Source: a virus. Taken from it: DNA of 28,987 bases. Made by a program: the position numbers and the translations under genes. The notes beneath the pieces were generated by a model. It was not told where the DNA came from. It did no database searches and saw nothing but the letters and a program-made list of their open reading frames with translations. The DNA is taken from positions 1-28,987 of IMG/VR virus record IMGVR_UViG_3300047297_000034. One strand, written 5' to 3'. Shown piece by piece: positions 1 through 4,615 of the stretch (position 1 is the first letter of the stretch; each line of letters begins with the position of its first letter).

Positions 1-460
1 AAAGAGCAATCATTGCAGCGTCAGCGCGACCTGAGTCTTTGACACGAGCAAACAAATGTTGGTCATCTGGGTGCAGCTCCATGCAGCGATGACGTATCGC
101 GTCCTTGCCCTTACCGCAGCCAGTTGCCTTCATCCATGTTTGTGGTGTGATGTATGTGACTGGAACCGATAGAGCTGACAGCGATCCTTCGATAATTCCT
201 GCTGCACGACCAAAGGCAAACATCGAGCTGACGCCTTGGTTTGGCATTGCACCGACCTTCTCAACGAATGCGTGCGTTGGTGCAAGCTCCTTGATGACCG
301 CTGCAACGCCTTGCGCTGAGACTTGACGCTTTGCCTTGCCACCGCGAACGACCTCCACGACAGGCATATCTACAACTCGGTCCAGCTTGCCGTCAACGTA
401 CAGAGCGAATGCACCGAGCGCACCGACATCGACACCCATAACTCTTACTGGCGCGATCAT
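1..460 (-). CDS. RuvC-like Holliday junction resolvase (3' end outside window)
   Basis: The first 153 residues are visible; the C-terminus lies beyond the left edge. The fold looks like an RNase H/RuvC nuclease: an N-terminal strand carrying GVDVG (Asp11), a second strand FVEKVGAMPNQG (Glu67), the FAFGRAAG helix, and a C-terminal DSGRADAAMIA with acidic residues 142 and 148. These match the four metal-binding acids of RuvC-family resolvases. Phage versions resolve branched DNA during replication or before packaging. The ATG at 458-460 overlaps the stop of the upstream helix-turn-helix gene as ATGA, so the two are probably translated together. The family call is strong; the exact substrate is inferred. 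Confidence 0.85.
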   Translation of the reverse strand, partial: MIAPVRVMGVDVGALGAFALYVDGKLDRVVDMPVVEVVRGGKAKRQVSAQGVAAVIKELAPTHAFVEKVGAMPNQGVSSMFAFGRAAGIIEGSLSALSVPVTYITPQTWMKATGCGKGKDAIRHRCMELHPDDQHLFARVKDSGRADAAMIAL

Positions 461-681
461 GGCTGACCGATCTTGTCAATGGACTCTAGGCGTGCCGCTA
501 TGAGGCGATCTACGGCATCACGAAGGCGTTGCATTGAGCTGACAAGGGGAACGGTAGTCCCGCGCTTCCAGCGGCTGAATGCGGCTTGATCTATGCCAGC
601 CTCGCGGCAGACCTCAGCCATATTGAAGCCAGCTAGACGCGCTCGCTCTTGAATCTCTTGAATGTAGTTTGGATTTGTCAT
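457..681 (-). CDS. Small helix-turn-helix (XRE/Cro-like) regulator
   Basis: A 74-residue protein. Residues about 17-45 (GFNMAEVCREAGIDQAAFSRW) read as the two helices of a Cro/XRE-type DNA-binding motif, followed by KRGTTVP and a helical C-terminal half that may dimerise. The ATG at 679-681 is chosen because the protein then begins just before the helix-turn-helix. The frame stays open upstream to 873, but that stretch covers a terminator hairpin and looks non-coding. No clear Shine-Dalgarno precedes the ATG. It sits back to back with the early promoter, so it is probably a repressor or switch protein for that promoter. It overlaps the resolvase gene by 4 bp. Confidence 0.75.
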   Translation of the reverse strand: MTNPNYIQEIQERARLAGFNMAEVCREAGIDQAAFSRWKRGTTVPLVSSMQRLRDAVDRLIAARLESIDKIGQP

Positions 682-721
682 GGCTAAGATGTTAAGCCAT
701 AATTGACTTGAACGGCAAGAC

Positions 722-755
722 AAAAAAAGGGGCAGAGTCCTGTCACCCTGCCCCT
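722..755 (-). terminator. Intrinsic terminator reading leftward
   Basis: Perfect 8-bp inverted repeat AGGGGCAG (728-735) / CTGCCCCT (748-755) with a 12-base loop. An A7 run at 722-728 overlaps the foot of the stem and becomes U7 on the minus-strand transcript. No T run follows on the plus strand, so it acts only leftward. It lies about 40 bases upstream of the regulator's start codon. Confidence 0.85.
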
Positions 756-774
756 GTGAAGGCAACTGCCAGCA

Positions 775-804
775 GGAGAAACCAGCAGTCAGGGGGAGAA
801 ACCA
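775..804. repeat. Two direct copies of GGAGAAACCA, 20 bp apart
   Basis: GGAGAAACCA occurs at 775-784 and again at 795-804. The exact two-turn spacing (20 bp) could suit a DNA-binding protein. On the minus-strand RNA the same repeats give paired anti-Shine-Dalgarno-like motifs. Confidence 0.6.
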
Positions 805-812
805 CACCCCCG

Positions 813-836
813 ACAACAATTTTATGAGTTTGTTGT
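813..836. repeat. 7-bp perfect inverted repeat, possible operator or hairpin
   Basis: ACAACAA at 813-819 and TTGTTGT at 830-836 form perfect arms separated by 10 bases. It lies between the two divergent transcription units, where a repressor operator would be expected, but it could equally act as an RNA hairpin in a leftward transcript. Confidence 0.5.
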
Positions 837-857
837 GAAAATAATACACATTGGGTG

Positions 858-885
858 TTGACAAGGTAGTCAAGTGTGATATGAT
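858..885 (+). promoter_or_regulatory. Early sigma70 promoter, extended -10
   Basis: TTGACA (858-863, perfect -35) and TATGAT (880-885, 5 of 6 for -10) are separated by 16 bp, with TG at 877-878 giving an extended -10. Transcription should start near 892 and run into the operon that begins at 917. The arms TTGAC (858-862) and GTCAA (869-873) form an inverted repeat over the -35 box and spacer, a natural site for repressor binding. A looser dyad, AGTG (873-876) to CACT (887-890), surrounds the -10 box. Confidence 0.85.
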
Positions 886-916
886 TCACTCATCAACACA
901 GCAACTGGAGAGAAAC

Positions 917-1126
917 ATGAACAAAGACAAAATGATTGAACTGTTAGAAAACGGTGCTTCTTTTGATTGGGTCAATCGCAAGTTTTTTCACCCTAGCTTT
1001 CGCAAAGGTTTTCGCACAATATCTTCATCAAACATTTCTTGGTTGGCAGTAGAGCGTGTGCATGGAACTTTTGGCACAAACCGTCTTGTCGAAATTGACA
1101 ATGTTTTCACCCTCAAAGCAGCTTAA
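917..1126 (+). CDS. First early-operon protein, unknown
   Basis: A 69-residue protein of unknown function. The start is the ATG at 917, which has GGAG (907-910) six bases upstream and lies about 25 bases after the predicted transcription start. It has an N-terminal amphipathic helix (KMIELLENG) followed by an aromatic and basic stretch (FDWVNRKFFHPSFRKGFR) and a predicted strand-rich C-terminal half. No membrane segment or known motif is visible. By reading, it looks richer in A/T than the next genes. Being first after the strongest promoter, it should be among the most highly made early proteins, which fits a host-takeover or regulatory role; that is inference only. Confidence 0.7.
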   Translation: MNKDKMIELLENGASFDWVNRKFFHPSFRKGFRTISSSNISWLAVERVHGTFGTNRLVEIDNVFTLKAA

Positions 1127-1140
1127 TAGGATTGATACCC

Positions 1141-1365
1141 ATGAAACCAATCAAACTTCCCAACCTGAACGACACGACTCGTGTCTATCCACGCACCGAG
1201 GCTGACGCCTTCCGTCAGAACTATTACGACATTGAGCGCCAGCGTAATTGGGAGTGGCTGGAAGGTCACGCTGATAGCGTTGCCAACCAAGTCGAATTCT
1301 GGACATACATCGCGCTTGCCTTTGCTGCTGGCTTCTTGACTCATTTGCTGTGGGGTGCTGCATGA
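1141..1365 (+). CDS. Small membrane protein with C-terminal helix
   Basis: A 74-residue protein with a soluble, charged N-terminal half (many Arg, Glu and Asn) and one hydrophobic segment at the C-terminus, FWTYIALAFAAGFLTHLLWG. This predicts a tail-anchored inner-membrane protein with most of its mass in the cytoplasm. The ATG at 1141 is preferred over an in-frame TTG at 1132, because AGGA at 1128-1131 is well spaced only for the ATG. The stop overlaps the next start as ATGA. No family is recognised. Confidence 0.7.
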   Translation: MKPIKLPNLNDTTRVYPRTEADAFRQNYYDIERQRNWEWLEGHADSVANQVEFWTYIALAFAAGFLTHLLWGAA

Positions 1366-1574
1366 CCTACCCAAAGAAACAAGCAGAAGCGCAGATGATC
1401 TTTCGCAAGACTGGTGGCTTCGTTCAAGGCAATATGACATTGCGTGATTATTTTGCAGGTTTGGCGATGCAAGGCATGTATGCCGCGCATAAGTTTCCAT
1501 CTGGAATCATTATTGATACGGCTAAAGAAGCCTATGAAATGGCAGACGCCATGCTTGAGGAGCGCATCAAATGA
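1362..1574 (+). CDS. Conserved small phage protein (TLRDYFAG type)
   Basis: A 70-residue protein containing MTLRDYFAGLAMQGMYA and, near the end, AKEAYEMADAMLEER. This pair of motifs is common in small hypothetical proteins of proteobacterial phages and prophages; no function is known to me. The ATG at 1362 overlaps the preceding stop (ATGA); a GTG at 1350 is also in frame but less likely. Predicted all-helical and cytoplasmic. Confidence 0.7.
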   Translation: MTYPKKQAEAQMIFRKTGGFVQGNMTLRDYFAGLAMQGMYAAHKFPSGIIIDTAKEAYEMADAMLEERIK

Positions 1575-1777
1575 GCGAGCAAATGCAACAGAAACTAGAC
1601 GAGATCGTGCAGGACTATGTGCGTAGAGCTGCTGGCAAGGTTGGCGTCATGCGCCCTGACGATATAGGCAGACTGGTCAGAGAGGCAGCGCAGAAAGGCT
1701 GCATGGTCGGCTGGTACGAAGGCGTTAAGGCAGAGCGTAAGTTCATGCAGCTTAAAGAAAGAGCAGGTGGGAAATGA
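1571..1777 (+). CDS. Hypothetical early protein, helical
   Basis: A 68-residue, basic, mostly helical protein (EQMQQKLDEIVQDYVRRAAG, then a Gly-containing turn and KAERKFMQLKERAGGK). No motif is recognised. It is joined by 4-bp ATGA overlaps at both ends, so it is clearly part of the early operon and probably translated by coupling. Confidence 0.65.
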   Translation: MSEQMQQKLDEIVQDYVRRAAGKVGVMRPDDIGRLVREAAQKGCMVGWYEGVKAERKFMQLKERAGGK

Positions 1778-2067
1778 AACCACACAAACACGCTGAACTA
1801 ATCAAGGCATGGGCTGATGGGGCTGAGATTGAGTCATTGATTGCAGATCAATGGATGGTTGTTAACCCACCAAAGTGGCAGATCAATGGAAAGTATCGAG
1901 TCAAGCCTGAGCCAGAGCCTGATTTAGTCTATTACGGCTCATTCGACAAGCCTTTTGGCTTTCGCGTTAACTCTGAATTCAACCAGCAACACAACAAAGG
2001 AGATCAGCTCAAGATAACCTTTGATGGGACCACAAAGAAACTCAAATCAGCCGAGGCGCTCAAATGA
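1774..2067 (+). CDS. Conserved phage protein (HAELIKAWADGAEIE type)
   Basis: A 97-residue protein. The N-terminus HAELIKAWADGAEIE, a tryptophan and proline stretch (WMVVNPPKWQING) and KYRVKPEPEP form a pattern seen in many small phage proteins with a compact fold of unknown role. The C-terminal third is polar and lysine rich. It overlaps both neighbours by 4 bp (ATGA). The family resemblance is from memory and no biochemical role is claimed. Confidence 0.7.
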   Translation: MKPHKHAELIKAWADGAEIESLIADQWMVVNPPKWQINGKYRVKPEPEPDLVYYGSFDKPFGFRVNSEFNQQHNKGDQLKITFDGTTKKLKSAEALK

Positions 2068-2252
2068 CAACACGCCAACAAATAATGAGTCTCATCAATG
2101 GCTTGGAAGAGTATGAGGCTGAAGGACCAATGCTTGTCGCCAGCGTCATGCGCTCAATGCTCAAGGACTTGGATGCCTATGAGCAAGAGGTGGAATCTCT
2201 CAAGGAGCGCGTCAAGCAGCTCGAATTGGAAGTCTTAGGTCTGACGCAATGA
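2064..2252 (+). CDS. Small coiled-coil protein
   Basis: A 62-residue acidic protein. Residues about 33-58 (KDLDAYEQEVESLKERVKQL) have heptad-like spacing of Leu and Val and should form a coiled coil, so it may dimerise or bind another helical protein. It overlaps both neighbours by 4 bp. No family is recognised. Confidence 0.6.
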   Translation: MTTRQQIMSLINGLEEYEAEGPMLVASVMRSMLKDLDAYEQEVESLKERVKQLELEVLGLTQ

Positions 2253-2716
2253 GCCGTAAAAAATCAAAGTACAAACCCAAAGGCGTCCGACTCGATGCTG
2301 TGACATGGGTCATCAATGGCTTCAAGTCAATCAATGAGACGGGAGACGCTGCCCTGCACCTGAAGATTAAGAATCACTCAAGCCTTGAGGCGTTGCGTAC
2401 TGGCAAGGCTGACAAGGATGACATTGACAACATCATCGCGGCATTGAATGTGACAGAAGCCTTGTCGCGCATCAACATTGGGGAGGACTACGCGAAGGAG
2501 ATCAGAGCAGGTCAGGATGCCTTGTTTGAGATTGCCAAGCGTGGCATTAACCGAGACAACCGATTCATTGCGAAGGGTCCAGAGTTAATGGCTATAAACA
2601 CGGCTTACGAGCTGCATGACGCGCAGCTAGAGGTCTGCACCATTGCACAGCTTGAGAAGGCTTTGGACATTGTTAACGCAGAGATCAAGGCACGCAAGGC
2701 GCGTGTCATCAAATAG
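2249..2716 (+). CDS. Conserved phage protein of unknown function, 155 aa
   Basis: Starts with a basic tail (MSRKKSKYKPKGVRLD) followed by TWVINGFK, LHLKIKNHSSLEALRTGKA, IAALNVTEALSRINIGEDYAKEI, IAKRG and a C-terminal block with AYELHDAQLEVCTIAQLEKA. This arrangement recurs in small proteins of many proteobacterial phages, always uncharacterised as far as I know. It is predicted mostly helical, cytoplasmic and basic at both ends, so nucleic-acid binding is possible but unproven. It overlaps the upstream gene by 4 bp. Confidence 0.7.
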   Translation: MSRKKSKYKPKGVRLDAVTWVINGFKSINETGDAALHLKIKNHSSLEALRTGKADKDDIDNIIAALNVTEALSRINIGEDYAKEIRAGQDALFEIAKRGINRDNRFIAKGPELMAINTAYELHDAQLEVCTIAQLEKALDIVNAEIKARKARVIK

Positions 2717-2726
2717 GGGAACCATC

Positions 2727-2834
2727 ATGGACCATAACTTCTGGCTCATTGTGCTGATTCTGTTCATAGGTGCAGCAATCGGTGTTGGTGTCGTGTTCTT
2801 AGTTGTTGCTGCAATTGCAGCGTTAGGGGATTGA
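2727..2834 (+). CDS. Tiny single-pass membrane protein, 35 aa
   Basis: MDHNFWLIVLILFIGAAIGV and a further hydrophobic run make up nearly the whole protein; it is one long or two short membrane helices with a GAAIGVG bend and an acidic end (GD). The ATG at 2727 has a purine-rich GGGGA just upstream. It sits cleanly between two operon genes with 10 bp and 1 bp gaps, which supports it being real. Possible role in membrane remodelling, superinfection exclusion or early holin-like activity; none is demonstrated. Confidence 0.6.
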   Translation: MDHNFWLIVLILFIGAAIGVGVVFLVVAAIAALGD

Positions 2835-2835
2835 G

Positions 2836-3294
2836 ATGACTGAAAGAGAAGTGTTGAAGCTGGCGCTTGAGGCGTTGGAAGAAATCCATATTGGCAACAT
2901 GACACCAATGGCTGAAGCCAACTGGAACAAAGCCATCACCGCCATCAAAGAAGCCTTGGCACAGCCAGAGCAGGAGCCTGTGGCGCACACATTGAATTGC
3001 GTATGTGGCGCTGTGTGGGACATCAAAGCTGATGGGAGTGAAGAAATGGTGCATACACCTAACACCACCCCACCACAAGGGATTTATTACACCCCACCAC
3101 AGCGCACATGGGTTGGGCTGACGGATGATGAAATTGCGCTAATCAATGCAGATTACCCGCATCCGCAAGGATTTGCAAAAGCCATTCAAGCCAAACTTAA
3201 GGAGAAGAACACATGGCAAGACGGTGACTGCAAACATTGCGTAAATGGTTGCCCCGCTTGTGACGCTAGGAGACAGCCAAATGTTTTATCTTGA
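2836..3294 (+). CDS. Cys-rich early phage protein with TWVGLTDDEI motif
   Basis: A 152-residue protein with three parts. The N-terminal helix pair (LALEALEEI ... KAITAIKEALAQPEQEPVA) and the central TPPQRTWVGLTDDEI are typical of a modular family in Burkholderiales phages. C55 and C57 lie in NCVCG. The C-terminal CKHCVNGCPACDAR (C132, C135, C139, C142) could bind zinc. Function is unknown. The 3' end overlaps the next gene by 14 bp. Confidence 0.7.
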   Translation: MTEREVLKLALEALEEIHIGNMTPMAEANWNKAITAIKEALAQPEQEPVAHTLNCVCGAVWDIKADGSEEMVHTPNTTPPQGIYYTPPQRTWVGLTDDEIALINADYPHPQGFAKAIQAKLKEKNTWQDGDCKHCVNGCPACDARRQPNVLS

Positions 3295-3451
3295 AACAAA
3301 TCAACCGCATTACTTTGTTTGGCCTGCACTTGCGCTCGGCTTGGATGATGAGTTTTGGATTGGATTAGGCTGGCTTAATTTTGAAATAGGCTGGCGTAAT
3401 GGCGATGGTGGTTGGGGCGATGAATCCAAACTTAAGGGAAAAAACACATGA
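3281..3451 (+). CDS. Trp-rich small hypothetical protein, 56 aa
   Basis: The ATG at 3281 has AGGAG at 3268-3272, eight bases upstream, inside the end of the previous gene. The product is unusually rich in aromatic residues and glycine (FWIGLGWLNFEIGWRNGDGG). It is not clearly a membrane protein, because charged residues are spread through the aromatic stretch. Its stop overlaps the next start (ATGA). No family is recognised. Confidence 0.55.
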   Translation: MFYLETNQPHYFVWPALALGLDDEFWIGLGWLNFEIGWRNGDGGWGDESKLKGKNT

Positions 3452-3528
3452 CAGAATTCAACGACTTCGAGGTGCTGCTTATGCTGCTATTTGTAGCAAT
3501 CGCACTAGACTTGGCTTTTTGGGGATAA
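3448..3528 (+). CDS. Tiny membrane peptide, 26 aa
   Basis: MTEFNDFEVLLMLLFVAIAL plus DLAFWG and a stop. One hydrophobic helix fills residues 9-25 after an acidic N-terminus. The ATG overlaps the preceding stop as ATGA, and the stop falls 2 bp before the next gene's ATG, so the reading frame fills the gap exactly as the other operon genes do. It may be a bitopic peptide modulating a host membrane complex; this is inference. Confidence 0.5.
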   Translation: MTEFNDFEVLLMLLFVAIALDLAFWG

Positions 3529-3530
3529 CG

Positions 3531-3797
3531 ATGGACAGAATCACAGTTTACGCATTTGACTACAAGGAATTCATGAGGCAATGGCAAGCCATTTACGGCA
3601 ACATGTTTACGACCATGAATATGTCAGCCAGCAACAGCAAGAAGATGACAGAGGTTGTTGACCAAGCCAGAAAGACCAACAAGAAACACGGCACGATCAT
3701 GGGCATCAGCAAGAATGTGGTGTCCTTGGAGCCTAAAGAATTCATCATTTACAGCAGAGCTGGAACCGCTGGAACGAAGGGGAAGAAAAATGGGTAA
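3531..3797 (+). CDS. Hypothetical early protein, 88 aa
   Basis: The ATG at 3531 follows GGGG at 3521-3524. It begins with a strand (RITVYAFDYKEF), then a helical region and a Ser/Lys-rich middle (ASNSKKMTEVVDQARKTNKK), then strands ISKNVVSLEPKEFIIYSRAG and a basic end. A small alpha/beta protein, cytoplasmic, with no recognised motif. The 3' end overlaps the next gene by 8 bp. Confidence 0.6.
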   Translation: MDRITVYAFDYKEFMRQWQAIYGNMFTTMNMSASNSKKMTEVVDQARKTNKKHGTIMGISKNVVSLEPKEFIIYSRAGTAGTKGKKNG

Positions 3798-4002
3798 GGG
3801 TTCGACACAACGCCCAACGCAGATTGACGAAGAGCAGATGAAGTCCAACTGGGACAGAATCTTTGGCAAGAAGGAAGTGCAAGAAGAGGAAGAGCCAAGC
3901 TGCCACCTGTGTGGTGGACCTGTTCATGTCACGCCTAATGGCTTGCACATCCAATGCGATGATTGCGGTCACTATGTCAAGCGTGAGGAGATGGAGCCAT
4001 GA
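3790..4002 (+). CDS. Small zinc-ribbon phage protein (MGKGSxxRP type)
   Basis: A 70-residue protein. The N-terminus MGKGSTQRP ... NWDRIFGKK is shared by many small phage proteins. An acidic linker (EVQEEEEP) leads to a C-terminal zinc ribbon: C38-x2-C41 ... C56-x2-C59. Such ribbons bind nucleic acid or protein partners, but the role here is unknown. The ATG at 3790 is preceded by the purine run GGGGAAG. Its stop overlaps the DUF3310 gene as ATGA. Confidence 0.7.
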   Translation: MGKGSTQRPTQIDEEQMKSNWDRIFGKKEVQEEEEPSCHLCGGPVHVTPNGLHIQCDDCGHYVKREEMEP

Positions 4003-4238
4003 CTGGCTGGCGTAAGAAGCAAATAGAGGAAGACATGAACGACAACGTAAACCACCCCAAGCACTACACCTCGCACCCGTCAGGCATCGAGGTCATTGAG
4101 ATCACCGAGCACATGAACTTCTGCTTAGGTAATGTCATCAAGTATGTGCTGCGTGCAGACTTGAAGCATGACGTCATTGAGGACTTGGAGAAGGCACGCT
4201 GGTATCTGGACAGAGAGCTTGCAAGACGTAAAAAATGA
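3999..4238 (+). CDS. DUF3310 (SaV-like) protein
   Basis: A 79-residue protein with the full DUF3310 signature: VNHPKHYTSHPSGIEVIEIT, then FCLGNVIKYVLRADLK and DLEKARWYLDREL. DUF3310 proteins are widespread in phages; some are annotated as nucleotide-kinase-like, but I know of no firm activity for this short form. The N-terminal MTGWRKKQIEEDM extension is also common in the family. It is coupled to both neighbours by ATGA overlaps. Confidence 0.85.
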   Translation: MTGWRKKQIEEDMNDNVNHPKHYTSHPSGIEVIEITEHMNFCLGNVIKYVLRADLKHDVIEDLEKARWYLDRELARRKK

Positions 4239-4615
4239 GATCAGTTCAAAGACCAAGAATCATTAGAGCGCTGACAGATAAGGGTTACACAGCCGTTGAG
4301 CTGGCTTCTGTGGTGCATTGCACAGTCAGGTGCTCACGAATGATCGTCTCCAAGCTGCACAAAGAAGGCTTGGTGCACATCCAATCTTGGAAGCGTGTGG
4401 AGTACAACAGCATACCTGCTGCTGTATATCGCTACGGGATTGGTGTTGATGCCGTTAAGCCTAAGCCACTCACGGTGCTGGAGAAGGCACGCAAGTGGAA
4501 GGCAAACGAGTCAGTCGAGCATCGAGAGTTTCGTCTTGCTAGACAGCGGCAGCTCAGACGTAAGGTTAAGCGTGACCCGTTGGTTGCTGCTTTTTATGGA
4601 TTAGCGTCCAAGTAG
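4235..4615 (+). CDS. Winged-helix DNA-binding protein, last gene of early operon
   Basis: A 126-residue, strongly basic protein. Residues about 7-55 look like a winged helix-turn-helix: IIRALTDKGYTAVELASVVH, recognition helix around CSRMIVSKLHKEGLV, and wing HIQSWKRVEY. The C-terminal half is Arg/Lys rich and ends with RDPLVAAFYG, a tail seen on phage proteins of this type. It probably regulates phage or host transcription, for example the early-to-late switch (inference). Its last 15 bp overlap the end of the convergent late gene, with no terminator between them. Confidence 0.75.
   Translation: MRSVQRPRIIRALTDKGYTAVELASVVHCTVRCSRMIVSKLHKEGLVHIQSWKRVEYNSIPAAVYRYGIGVDAVKPKPLTVLEKARKWKANESVEHREFRLARQRQLRRKVKRDPLVAAFYGLASK

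Larger units (their letters stand above)
722..834 (-). ncRNA. Candidate terminated small RNA or attenuator leader
   Basis: The only transcript this stretch can give is leftward, because the plus-strand promoter starts at about 892. Such an RNA would carry three hairpins (arms 830-836/813-819, 807-811/792-796 and 748-755/728-735) and end at the U7 terminator. It would show the pyrimidine motif GGTTTCTCC twice (minus-strand copies of 795-803 and 775-783), which is complementary to purine-rich Shine-Dalgarno sites. A minus-strand -10-like TATTAT lies at 841-846, but no well-spaced -35 is seen, so the promoter is weak evidence. It could instead be the regulated 5' leader of the helix-turn-helix gene. 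Confidence 0.3.

Noticed and set aside
130-342. 70-codon alternative frame inside the resolvase gene
   Set aside because: It lies in another frame of a well-supported RuvC-like gene, is Arg/Ser-rich and has no ribosome site.
682-873. N-terminal extension of the helix-turn-helix gene up to 873
   Set aside because: The frame is open, but it passes through the U7 terminator hairpin and the other inverted repeats, and its translation has no resemblance to a protein domain.
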